DNA of 64,000 nt from Streptomyces sp. (GTDB taxonomy: Bacteria; Actinomycetota; Actinomycetes; Streptomycetales; Streptomycetaceae), in contig NZ_JAEKKT010000159.1 of the NCBI RefSeq assembly GCF_019510245.1, positions 1 to 64,000 of the forward strand, in the 5' to 3' direction. The notes beneath the pieces were generated by a model. It had not been told where the DNA came from, ran no database searches, and saw only the letters and a list, made by a program, of their open reading frames with translations. The translations under genes and the position numbers were made by a program. Shown in pieces: positions 22,963 through 30,823 of this stretch (its first letter is position 1; the number at the start of each line of letters is the position of its first letter).

Positions 22963-24636
22963 ATGCCACCTAAAAGCTCAACCGTAGGTGTAATCATGAC
23001 CGTGGACGACGACCCGGGAGTGTCCCGTGCCGTCGCCCGGGACCTGCGGCGCCGCTACGGCGCGTCGTACCGGATCGTGCGCGCGGAGTCCGGGGAGTCG
23101 GCGCTGGACGCGCTGCGAGAGCTGAAGCTGCGCGGCGACCTGGTGGCCGTGATCCTCGCCGACTACCGGATGCCGCAGATGAACGGCATCGAGTTCCTGG
23201 AACAGGCCCTCGACGTGTATCCCGGTGCGCGCCGGGTGCTGCTGACCGCGTACGCGGACACCAACGCGGCGATCGACGCGATCAACGTCGTCGATCTGGA
23301 CCACTACCTGCTCAAGCCCTGGGATCCGCCGGAGGAGAAGCTCTACCCGGTCCTGGACGACCTGCTGGACGCCTGGCGGGCCAGCGACTACAAGCCGGTG
23401 CCGGCCACCAAGGTCGTCGGGCACCGCTGGTCGGCGCGGTCCTCGGACGTGCGGGAGTTCCTGGCCCGCAACCAGGTGCCGTACCGCTGGTACTCGGTGG
23501 AGGAGCCGGAGGGCCGGCGGCTGCTGGCCGCGGCCGGGGCCGACGGGGACCGGCTGCCGCTGGTGATCACGCCGGACGGCACGCCCCTGGTGGAACCCGA
23601 GGCGCCCGAGCTGGCCGCGCACGTGGGGCTGGCGACGACACCGACGGCGGACTTCTACGACCTGGTGGTGATCGGCGGCGGCCCGGCCGGGCTCGGCGCG
23701 GCCGTGTATGGGGCGTCGGAGGGGCTGCGGACCGTGCTCGTGGAGCGGTCGGCGACCGGCGGGCAGGCCGGGCAGAGCTCGCGGATCGAGAACTACCTGG
23801 GCTTCCCGGACGGCGTGTCGGGCGCCCAGCTCACCGACCGGGCCCGCCGGCAGGCCGCCAAGTTCGGCGCGGAGATCCTGACCGCGCGCGAGGTGACGGC
23901 TCTCGAGGTCAACGGGGCCGCACGGGTGGTGCGGTTCACGGACGGTTCGGCGGTCGCGGCGCACAGCGTGATCCTGGCGACCGGTGTGCAGTACCGGCAG
24001 CTGGAGGCCGCGGGCTGTCTCGACCTGACCGGCTGCGGGGTGTACTACGGATCCGCGCTCACCGAGGCGACCTCCTGCCAGGGCCAGGACGTGTACATCG
24101 TCGGCGGCGCCAACTCGGCCGGCCAAGCGGCGATGTACCTGTCCCGGTTCGCCAAGTCCGTGACCCTGCTGGTCCGCGGCGCCGACCTGTCGGCCTCGAT
24201 GTCGTACTACCTGATCCAGCAGATCAACGAGGCCCCCAACATCGCCGTGCGCAGCCACACCGTGGTGGACGCCGCGCACGGCGTCGAGCGCCTGGAGCAG
24301 CTCACCCTGCGCCATGTCAGCAGCGGGGAACGGGAACAGGTCGACGCCCAGTGGATGTTCGTGTTCATCGGGGCGGCTCCGCTCACCGACTGGCTCGGTG
24401 ACACGGTGCTGCGGGACGAACGCGGGTTCATCCTGGCCGGGCCCGACCTGACCGTCGACGGACGGCCACCGGGGGGCTGGGAGCTGGACCGGCCGCCGTA
24501 CCACCTGGAGACCAGCATTCCCGGCGTTTTCGTGGCGGGCGACGCACGCGCCGATTCCGCCAAGCGCGTCGCGTCCGCCGTCGGAGAAGGAGCCATGGCA
24601 GTGATGCTCGTCCACCGGTACCTGGAGCAGTCATGA
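22963..24636 (+). CDS. Receiver-domain / thioredoxin-reductase-like FAD oxidoreductase (5' end replaced)
   Basis: A 557-aa fusion. Residues about 5-130 are a two-component receiver with acidic pocket TVDDDPG, phosphoacceptor Asp67 in ILADYRMPQ and the Lys in LLKPWDPPEEK. After a linker with a thioredoxin-like segment, the FAD/NADPH part starts near residue 228 (VIGGGPAGLGAAVYGASEGL; NADPH loop in VYIVGGANSAGQAAMYLSRF). The CxxC disulfide of true thioredoxin reductases is missing; ATSCQGQDV is there instead. The native start was lost by the insertion: ATG 22963 supplies a substitute first strand (STVGVIMTVDDD), and ATG 22996, with AGGTG upstream, is the alternative. The stop overlaps the next gene's ATG. 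Confidence 0.87.
   Translation: MPPKSSTVGVIMTVDDDPGVSRAVARDLRRRYGASYRIVRAESGESALDALRELKLRGDLVAVILADYRMPQMNGIEFLEQALDVYPGARRVLLTAYADTNAAIDAINVVDLDHYLLKPWDPPEEKLYPVLDDLLDAWRASDYKPVPATKVVGHRWSARSSDVREFLARNQVPYRWYSVEEPEGRRLLAAAGADGDRLPLVITPDGTPLVEPEAPELAAHVGLATTPTADFYDLVVIGGGPAGLGAAVYGASEGLRTVLVERSATGGQAGQSSRIENYLGFPDGVSGAQLTDRARRQAAKFGAEILTAREVTALEVNGAARVVRFTDGSAVAAHSVILATGVQYRQLEAAGCLDLTGCGVYYGSALTEATSCQGQDVYIVGGANSAGQAAMYLSRFAKSVTLLVRGADLSASMSYYLIQQINEAPNIAVRSHTVVDAAHGVERLEQLTLRHVSSGEREQVDAQWMFVFIGAAPLTDWLGDTVLRDERGFILAGPDLTVDGRPPGGWELDRPPYHLETSIPGVFVAGDARADSAKRVASAVGEGAMAVMLVHRYLEQS
22997..23007 (+). repeat. Right 11-bp direct repeat (candidate attR core)
   Basis: TGACCGTGGAC, identical to 18933-18943. 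Downstream is the native receiver domain (GACGACCCGGGAG); upstream is element DNA. The base before it changes the native Leu codon CTG to ATG. Confidence 0.7.
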
Positions 24637-26111
24637 GCGGGCAGCCGATGCCGTGCAGCCCGAAGGAGATCGGCGCGCTGTTCCTGTTCGAGAAGCTGGA
24701 GCCGGAGCAGCTCGGGCGGCTGTGCGCGGCGGGCCGGGTCGAGCTGTTCCAGCCGGGCCCGGTCTACACCGAGGGCGAGCCGGCCACCTGCTTCTACGTG
24801 ATGATCGAGGGCACGGTGGTGCTCTCCCGGCAGGTCGGCGGGGACGACGTCGAGGTCACCCGGACCTCGCAGTCCGGTGTGTACGCGGGCGCCATGCAGG
24901 CCTACCTCGGGGACCGGGTGCGGCAGGCGTACAACAACTCGATGCGGGTGACCGAGCCGACCCGGTTCTTCGTGCTCCCGGCCGACACGTTCGCGGACAT
25001 CATGCGCGAGTGGTTCCCGATGGCCGTGCACCTGCTGGAAGGCCTGTTCTTCGGTTCGAAGAACACCCAGGCGGCGATCGGGCAGCGCGAACGGCTGCTG
25101 GCTCTCGGCTCGTTGTCCGCCGGGCTCACCCACGAGCTCAACAACCCGGCCGCGGCGGCCGTGCGGGCCACGTCCACGCTGCGCGAGCGGGTGGCGAAGA
25201 TGCGGCACAAGCTCGCGGTCATCGCCGAGAGCCCCTTCTCGCGGGAGCAGCTGGCCGGGCTGATCGAGATCCAGGAGCGCACCGCGGAGCGGGTCGCCAA
25301 GGCGCCGGCCCTCAGTCCGCTGGAGGCCTCGGACCGCGAGGACGCGCTCACGGACTGGCTGGAGGACCACGGCATCGACCACGGCTGGCAGCTCGCGCCC
25401 ACCTTCGTACAGGCCGGGCTCGACGTGGACTGGCTGGAGCAGGTCGCGGCGGCCGTGGACGAGGAGATCCTGCCGAACTCGGTCGGCTGGCTCAACTACA
25501 CCATCGAGACCGAGCTGTTGATGAACGAGATCGAGGACTCGACCACCCGCATCTCGAACCTCGTCGACGCCGCCAAGCAGTACAGCCAGCTGGACCGGGC
25601 GCCGTACCGGGTGGTGGACGTGCACGAACTCCTGGACAGCACCCTGCTGATGCTGTCCGGGAAGATCGGGCAGGACATCCGGGTGGTCAAGGAGTACGAC
25701 CGTACGGTCCCGCCCGTCCCCGCCTACCCCGCCGAGCTCAACCAGGTGTGGACCAACCTCATCGACAACGCGGTCTGTGCGATGAAGGACGGCGACGGCG
25801 CGGGCGGCGGACACGGCACGCTGACCGTGCGGACCGCGCTCGACCACGAGCAGCTGCTGGTCGAGTTCCGGGACACCGGGACGGGGATCCCGCCGGAGAT
25901 CAAGGACCGGATCTTCGACCCCTTCTTCACGACCAAGCCCGTGGGGCAGGGCACGGGGCTCGGTCTGGACATCTCCTGGCGGATCGTCGTGAACAAGCAT
26001 CACGGCACCATGCGGGTGGAGTCGGAGCCCGGCGACACCCGGTTCCAGGTGCTGCTCCCGCTGACCGCCGAGGCGCCCGAGGAATCCGAGACACCTGTGG
26101 AGGCAGTATGA
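24633..26111 (+). CDS. Soluble histidine kinase with N-terminal cNMP-binding domain
   Basis: A 492-aa cytoplasmic kinase. Residues about 10-150 form a cyclic-nucleotide-binding (CRP-like) domain: ELFQPGPVYTEGEPATCFYV, then MIEGTVVLSRQ and AYLGDRVRQAYNNSMRVTEP. The kinase core has its phosphorylated His in LSAGLTHELNNPAAAAV (about residue 166). The ATPase boxes are NQVWTNLIDNAV, DTGTGIPPEIKDRIFDPFF and GQGTGLGLDIS. There is no transmembrane helix. Its ATG overlaps the stop of the receiver-oxidoreductase (ATGA), so kinase and receiver are translationally coupled and are probably cognate partners. The small-molecule ligand of the cNMP domain is unknown. Confidence 0.9.
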   Translation: MSGQPMPCSPKEIGALFLFEKLEPEQLGRLCAAGRVELFQPGPVYTEGEPATCFYVMIEGTVVLSRQVGGDDVEVTRTSQSGVYAGAMQAYLGDRVRQAYNNSMRVTEPTRFFVLPADTFADIMREWFPMAVHLLEGLFFGSKNTQAAIGQRERLLALGSLSAGLTHELNNPAAAAVRATSTLRERVAKMRHKLAVIAESPFSREQLAGLIEIQERTAERVAKAPALSPLEASDREDALTDWLEDHGIDHGWQLAPTFVQAGLDVDWLEQVAAAVDEEILPNSVGWLNYTIETELLMNEIEDSTTRISNLVDAAKQYSQLDRAPYRVVDVHELLDSTLLMLSGKIGQDIRVVKEYDRTVPPVPAYPAELNQVWTNLIDNAVCAMKDGDGAGGGHGTLTVRTALDHEQLLVEFRDTGTGIPPEIKDRIFDPFFTTKPVGQGTGLGLDISWRIVVNKHHGTMRVESEPGDTRFQVLLPLTAEAPEESETPVEAV

Positions 26112-26461
26112 GTGGCGACACCGCGATAGACCCGAACGTTCCGCCGAGCGGCGCCGGGTGTGTGGAGTGCGACGCGGCGGGGGGCTGGTGGTTCCATCTG
26201 CGGCGGTGCGCGCAGTGCGGGCACATCGGGTGCTGCGACGACTCGCCCTCGAAGCACGCGACGGCGCACTTCCATTCCACCGGGCATCCGGTGATCCGTA
26301 GCTACGAGCCGGGCGAGGGCTGGTTCTGGAACTTCGAGACGGAGGAACTGTACGAGGCCGGGCCGGAGTTGGCGCCGCCGGTGAGTCATCCTGCGGAGCA
26401 GTCGGTGCCGGGTCCTGCGGAGCGGGTGCCGGCGGACTGGGCTCGGGTTCTGCGGGGTTGA
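26108..26461 (+). CDS. UBP-type zinc-finger protein
   Basis: A 117-aa protein that is largely one ZnF-UBP domain, known in eukaryotes for binding the C-terminus of ubiquitin and present in bacteria with unknown role. The zinc ligands are visible: C18 and C21 (GCVECDAAGGWW), C34 and C37 (RRCAQCGHIGCCDDSPSKHA), C42/C43, and His at 50, 54, 56 and 60 (TAHFHSTGHPV). The ATG overlaps the kinase stop as ATGA, making a three-gene coupled operon with receiver-oxidoreductase and kinase. This co-occurrence suggests it modulates or anchors the redox/kinase pair, which is inference. Confidence 0.9.
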   Translation: MSGDTAIDPNVPPSGAGCVECDAAGGWWFHLRRCAQCGHIGCCDDSPSKHATAHFHSTGHPVIRSYEPGEGWFWNFETEELYEAGPELAPPVSHPAEQSVPGPAERVPADWARVLRG

Positions 26462-26517
26462 GCGCCTAGGGGGGCGGGGGCTCTGCGGTGACGGCGGGTG
26501 CGGCTCGGGGGTGGCTG

Positions 26518-26573
26518 GTCGCGCAGTTCCTCCCTCAGCCTTCGGCCGGGGGTGCCCCCAGCGCCCCTGGCTT
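26518..26573 (+). repeat. Dispersed palindromic intergenic repeat, copy D
   Basis: Same orientation as copy A: GTCGCGCAGTTCCTCCCTCA, then GCCTTCGGCCGGGGGTGCCC and CCAGCGCCCCTGG. It lies between the zinc-finger gene and the LuxR regulator, just upstream of the latter's GTG. Confidence 0.8.
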
Positions 26574-26602
26574 CTCCGCTGGGCCTTTGTCAGGATGTGA
26601 GG

Positions 26603-29479
26603 GTGTCGCAGAGATCGTTCAGCACTCCCCTGATCGGCCGGGATCGCGAGTCGGCCCGCCTCGCGGAGATCCTTCAGCGAGCCCGGAACGGCAGTGGGCA
26701 GGCCCTGCTGGTCGCCGGGGACGCGGGGGTCGGCAAGACCCGGCTGCTGGACGAGGTGGCGGCCACGGCGGCCGCGGACGGAGTCACCGTCGTCGTCGGG
26801 CACTGTGTGGATCTCGGGGATGTGGGGCTGCCGTATCTGCCGTTCACCGAGGTTCTCGGGGTGCTGGCCGGTGATGAGCGGTTCAGTGGGGTGCTGGCCG
26901 CGCATCCCGTCGTGGAGCGGCTGCTCGGGGCCGCCCCGGACTCTTCCGGCGACGCGGGTGCGCGGCTGCGGCTCTTCGAGGGCGTCGCCGGGCTGTTCGC
27001 CGAGTTGGCGGCCGCCGCGCCGCTGCTGCTGATCCTGGAGGACCTGCACTGGGCCGACCAGTCGTCCCGTGATCTGCTGCGGTTCCTGCTGAGCCGTGGG
27101 GTGCTGCCCCCGCGCCTCGCCGTGCTGGCCTCCTACCGCGCCGACGACCTGCACCGGCGGCATCCGCTGCGGCCGCTCCTCGCCGAGCTGGTGCGGCTGC
27201 CCGGCGTGGACCGGCTGGAGGTGCGGCCGCTGGCCGACGGCGAGGTGGCGCGGCTGGTGCGGGCGCTGGAGCAGCGGCCGCTGGCCGAGGCGACCGTACG
27301 GGACATCGTCGAGCGGGCCGAGGGCAACGCCTTCTACACCGAGGAGCTGGTGGCCGCCGCCGGCACGGACGGGATGCCCACCGGGCTCGCCGATCTGCTG
27401 CTGATCCGGGTCGAGCAGCTGTCGGAGACGGCCCAGCAGGTGCTGCGGACGGCCGCGGTGGCCGGGCGCCGGGTCGGGCACGACCTGCTGCGGGAGGCCG
27501 TCGGACTTCCGGAGGAGGAGCTGGAGGCCGCCCTGCGGGAGGCGGTGGGACGGCAGTTGCTCGTCGCCGGGGACGGGGACACCTACGCCTTCCGGCACGC
27601 CCTCGCACGCGAGGCCGTGTACGGCGATCTGCTGCCCGGGCAGCGGGCGCGGCTGCATGGCACCTACGCGGGGCTGCTCGCCGCCCGCGGCGGCGGGGCG
27701 GCGACCGCTGCCGAGCGGGCGCACCACTACCGGGAGAGCCACGATCTGCCCGAGGCGCTGGCCGCCTCCGTGGAGGCCGCCGGTCACGCCCGGCGGATGG
27801 GTGCCCCGGCGGAGGAGCTGCGGCACCTGGAGGCGGCCCTGGACCTGTGGCCGGCCGTGCCGTGCGAGGCGCGGCCCTCCGGCGAGGGGCTGGACCCGGT
27901 GAGCCTGACCCTGCGGGCGTCGGCGGCGGCCGCCCACTCCGGGGACGCGCACCGGGCCGTGTCGCTGACCCGGGCCGCGCTGGCCGGCGCCGGCCAGGAC
28001 GCGGATCCCGAACTCGCCGCCCGGGTGCGCTACACTCTCGCGGGGAACCTCATGACCGTCGACAACCTCGCCGCCGCGTTCGCCTACAGCAGCGAGGCGC
28101 TGGCGATGATCCCCGCCGAGCCGCCGTCCCGGACCTGGGTGTGGGCCGCGGCCACGCATGTCATGGCGGCCCGTCAGGTCGGGGACGACGCGACCGCGCT
28201 GCGGGTCGCGCGGCAGGCCCTGGAAGCCGCCGAGCGGATCGGTGCCACCGCCGCCCGGGCCGACCTGCTGATCTCCCTGGCCCGCCTGGAGGGTGGCGGG
28301 CGACGCACCCAGGAGGGCCGGGAACGGCTCCGGCAGGCGCGGGAGCTGGCCCGGGAGGCCGGGGACACGCCGGTGGAGATGCGGGCGCTGTTCAGCCTGG
28401 CCATCGGCTGCTACGAGTCGGGCGAGCTGCGGGAGTGCCTGCCGTGGCTCACCGAGGGGCTCGACCGGGCCCGGCGGTCGGGGCTGCTGTCCTCGCCGTA
28501 CGCCCTGGAGATGCGGTACCTGCGGCTGCTGGTGCTCCACACGCTGGGGCAGTGGGACGAATGCGTGCGGGTGGCCGGCGCGGAGGGACCGGCGCCCGCG
28601 TTCACCACGGGACCCGTCCTGTACGTCGCCCTGGCCCGGGGCGAGCCGGATGTCGTGGCACGGGCCGGGGCGCTGCTCGGGGAGCCGTTCGACTGGATGG
28701 GCCGGCTCGTCGGGGGGATCGTGCTGACCGACGCGGCCGCGGTGCGGGGTGAACCGGAGGAGGCCGTGAGACGGGCGCGGGAGGCGGTCGCGGCGCTCAC
28801 CGACGAGTCGGGGCGGGCGCCGGACGTGACGGTCCGGCTCGCCGCGCTCGCGCTGGCCGCGGTCGCGGACCGGTCGGTCTCGTCCCGCGGTGACGGGAGC
28901 GCGGACGGCTGGAGCGGCGTCGCCGGTGAACTGGTGGGGCTGGCCCGGGCCACGGCCGCGCGGCAGGGTCCGGAGGGGCAGGCCTGGCTGGCGCGTGCCG
29001 AGGCGGAGTGGGCCCGGGCCGTGTCCGGGCCGGAGGTGGCGGCCTGGGAGAAGGCGGTGGCCGCCTTCGCGTACGGCGATGTGTACGAGGCGGCCCGGGT
29101 GCGGCTGCGGTACGCCGAGGCCCTGGCGGCCGACGGGCGGCCTACGGAGGCCGCGGAGCAGGCACGGGCGGCCCGGGAGACGGCGGTGGCGCTGGGGGCC
29201 GCGCCCCTGCTGGCGCGGTCGGACGCGGTGCTGCGCCGGGCGGCGCCGGTGAAGGACCAGGTCTCGCCGCTGACCGCACGGGAGCAGGACGTGCTGCGGC
29301 TGCTGGCGCTGGGCCGCAGCAACCGGCAGATCGGCGAGGAGCTGTTCATCACGGGCAAGACGGCGAGCGTGCACGTCTCCAACATCCTCGCCAAGCTGGG
29401 CGCGGCGAGCCGTACGGAGGCGGTGGCGATCGCCTACCGGGAACGTCTGATCAGCCCTGGGCCGTCGGCCCGGGGCTGA
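26603..29479 (+). CDS. Large ATPase-LuxR transcription regulator (LAL/MalT-like)
   Basis: A 958-aa regulator. The N-terminal AAA/STAND ATPase has Walker A GDAGVGKT at residues 39-46 and Walker B in LLLILEDLHWADQSS (about 139-153), the AfsR/MalT-like signature. A long middle region of helical repeats (TPR-like, Ala/Leu/Glu rich) follows. The C-terminal LuxR helix-turn-helix reads PLTAREQDVLRLLALGRSNR, then QIGEELFITGKTASVHVSNI. GTG 26603 has AGGA seven bases upstream; longer frames would include repeat copy D. LAL regulators often activate polysaccharide use or specialised metabolism. Here it converges on a glycoside hydrolase cluster, which is a possible target. Confidence 0.9.
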   Translation: MSQRSFSTPLIGRDRESARLAEILQRARNGSGQALLVAGDAGVGKTRLLDEVAATAAADGVTVVVGHCVDLGDVGLPYLPFTEVLGVLAGDERFSGVLAAHPVVERLLGAAPDSSGDAGARLRLFEGVAGLFAELAAAAPLLLILEDLHWADQSSRDLLRFLLSRGVLPPRLAVLASYRADDLHRRHPLRPLLAELVRLPGVDRLEVRPLADGEVARLVRALEQRPLAEATVRDIVERAEGNAFYTEELVAAAGTDGMPTGLADLLLIRVEQLSETAQQVLRTAAVAGRRVGHDLLREAVGLPEEELEAALREAVGRQLLVAGDGDTYAFRHALAREAVYGDLLPGQRARLHGTYAGLLAARGGGAATAAERAHHYRESHDLPEALAASVEAAGHARRMGAPAEELRHLEAALDLWPAVPCEARPSGEGLDPVSLTLRASAAAAHSGDAHRAVSLTRAALAGAGQDADPELAARVRYTLAGNLMTVDNLAAAFAYSSEALAMIPAEPPSRTWVWAAATHVMAARQVGDDATALRVARQALEAAERIGATAARADLLISLARLEGGGRRTQEGRERLRQARELAREAGDTPVEMRALFSLAIGCYESGELRECLPWLTEGLDRARRSGLLSSPYALEMRYLRLLVLHTLGQWDECVRVAGAEGPAPAFTTGPVLYVALARGEPDVVARAGALLGEPFDWMGRLVGGIVLTDAAAVRGEPEEAVRRAREAVAALTDESGRAPDVTVRLAALALAAVADRSVSSRGDGSADGWSGVAGELVGLARATAARQGPEGQAWLARAEAEWARAVSGPEVAAWEKAVAAFAYGDVYEAARVRLRYAEALAADGRPTEAAEQARAARETAVALGAAPLLARSDAVLRRAAPVKDQVSPLTAREQDVLRLLALGRSNRQIGEELFITGKTASVHVSNILAKLGAASRTEAVAIAYRERLISPGPSARG

Positions 29480-29521
29480 TCGGACGCGGGGTGGTGCCGG
29501 ACGCGGGGTGGTGCCGGTGCT

Positions 29522-30823
29522 TCAGCGGTCGCAGTCGAGGCCCGCCAGGTCGACGGAGTCGGCCATGGCCTGCATGCCCTTGTCGTCGGGGTGGATGTGG
29601 TCGCCGCCGTCCAGGAACGGCAGCATCCGCGCCTGGTCGTAAGGGCTGCGCAGGATCCGGTCGAAGTCGGCGATCCCGTCGAACGCCCCGCTGGTGCGGA
29701 TGTACCGGTTCACCTCCTGGCGGACGGTCTCGCCCGCCTGGTCCCACTCCGGCCAGCCCTCGAACGGCCCGACGGTCGAGGCGACCACGCACTTCCCGGC
29801 CGCGTGCGCCCGCCGGACGACCTCCTGGTACCCGGCGATCAGGTCGGCCGCGGTGACCCCGGTGTGGGCCTTGATGTCGTTGATCCCCTCGAAGAGGAAG
29901 ACGGTACGGACGCCGGGCTGGCTGAGGACGTCGCGGTCCAGCCGGTTGACGGCCGCCTGGCCGGCGCCGTCGGTGAGGACCTGGTTGCCGGAGATCCCTT
30001 CGTCGGCCACGCCCTTGATTTCGGTGCCGGCCTTCTGGAGCCGGCGGGCGAGGTAGTCGGGCCAGCGCCGGTTCTGGTCGCTGGTGGACGCCCAGCCGTC
30101 GGTGATGGAGTCGCCGAGCGCCACCACCGCCCCGGTGTCCGGGTTCTTCGGCCGTACGGAGACCGAGTCCAGGTACCACCAGGATCCCGTGGTGCCGGTC
30201 CAGTTGGCGGCACTCTCCTCAGCGGTGTGGTCGCCCTGGGTGAGGTAGGAGGTCTGCATGGCCATGCCGTGACCGGTGGCGGGGCCGGCCGCGTCCGGGC
30301 TGTGCAGGCTGACGACCAGGTTGCTGCCGGCAGGCAGGGCGCGGGGCAGCGGGTCGCTCCAGACGGTGGCGCCGGCCGGCACGGCGACCGTGCGGGCGCC
30401 GTCGAAGGTCAGCCGCCTGTTGCTGCCCGGCTTGAGGGCGGCGCCCTGGCTCTGCAGACCGGCGTAGACGCTGTCCAGGTTCAGCGGCCGGTCGCCGAAG
30501 GCGTTGGACAGCCGTATCCGCAGGTCGCTGCCGGCCGTACTGGTGTGCACGACCAGCCGGTAGCCGCGGTCGGCGGTGCCCTGTCCCAGCCGGTCGGCGC
30601 TGGCCCCCCAGGTGACGACGTCGTGCCGGGCGGAGGCCGCGGACCGGGAGGGGGACGGAGCGGACCGGGCGGACTGAGCGGATCGGGAGGCCTGCGAGGA
30701 CTGCGAGGACGGCTGGGCGGAGGACTCCCGCGCGGGTGTCGCGCCGGCGGGCCCGGTCTGGCAGGCGACCGTGGCCAGGAGGACGGCGGCGGGGCCGAGC
30801 AGCCGCGCGAACCGGCCGGTCAC
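29522..30823 (-). CDS. Secreted SGNH/GDSL hydrolase (probable carbohydrate esterase)
   Basis: A 433-aa exported esterase. The N-terminus is a lipoprotein-like signal (LLGPAAVLLATVAC). A Ser/Ala/Arg-rich linker and a beta-rich domain of about 150 residues come first. The SGNH domain then has block I VALGDSITDGW with the nucleophile Ser, block III EGINDIKAHTG, and block V GDHIHPDDKGMQ with the catalytic Asp and His. GTG 30823 overlaps the stop of the GH95 gene (GTGA), so the two are coupled. With the GH95 and GH27 genes it suggests removal of acetyl groups from plant polysaccharide side chains, which is inference from context. Confidence 0.88.
   Translation of the reverse strand: MTGRFARLLGPAAVLLATVACQTGPAGATPARESSAQPSSQSSQASRSAQSARSAPSPSRSAASARHDVVTWGASADRLGQGTADRGYRLVVHTSTAGSDLRIRLSNAFGDRPLNLDSVYAGLQSQGAALKPGSNRRLTFDGARTVAVPAGATVWSDPLPRALPAGSNLVVSLHSPDAAGPATGHGMAMQTSYLTQGDHTAEESAANWTGTTGSWWYLDSVSVRPKNPDTGAVVALGDSITDGWASTSDQNRRWPDYLARRLQKAGTEIKGVADEGISGNQVLTDGAGQAAVNRLDRDVLSQPGVRTVFLFEGINDIKAHTGVTAADLIAGYQEVVRRAHAAGKCVVASTVGPFEGWPEWDQAGETVRQEVNRYIRTSGAFDGIADFDRILRSPYDQARMLPFLDGGDHIHPDDKGMQAMADSVDLAGLDCDR

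Larger units (their letters stand above)
18933..23007. mobile_element. Degenerate serine-integrase element inserted in the receiver/FAD-oxidoreductase gene
   Basis: The two parts of one gene flank this about 4.05-kb segment, and the 11-bp sequence TGACCGTGGAC is present at both edges (18933-18943 and 22997-23007). A large serine recombinase gene, now dead, starts 64 bp inside the right edge, the usual place for an integrase beside its attachment site. The interior holds transposase debris, one IS630-type copy and a single intact gene (20467-21843). Only one repeat copy should belong to the original gene, as expected for attL/attR. The integrase is inactive, so the element is probably fixed in place. 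Loss of a larger interior by IS activity would explain the small size. Confidence 0.75.

Noticed and set aside
18933..23007. Integration at a tRNA gene by a tyrosine integrase
   Set aside because: No tRNA-like sequence is present at either edge and the only recombinase remnant is of the serine type.
26000..29374. Minus-strand open frame of 1,124 codons opposite the LuxR regulator and kinase genes
   Set aside because: Its Arg/Pro/Gly/His-rich composition and lack of motifs mark it as a shadow of the ATPase-LuxR and kinase genes.
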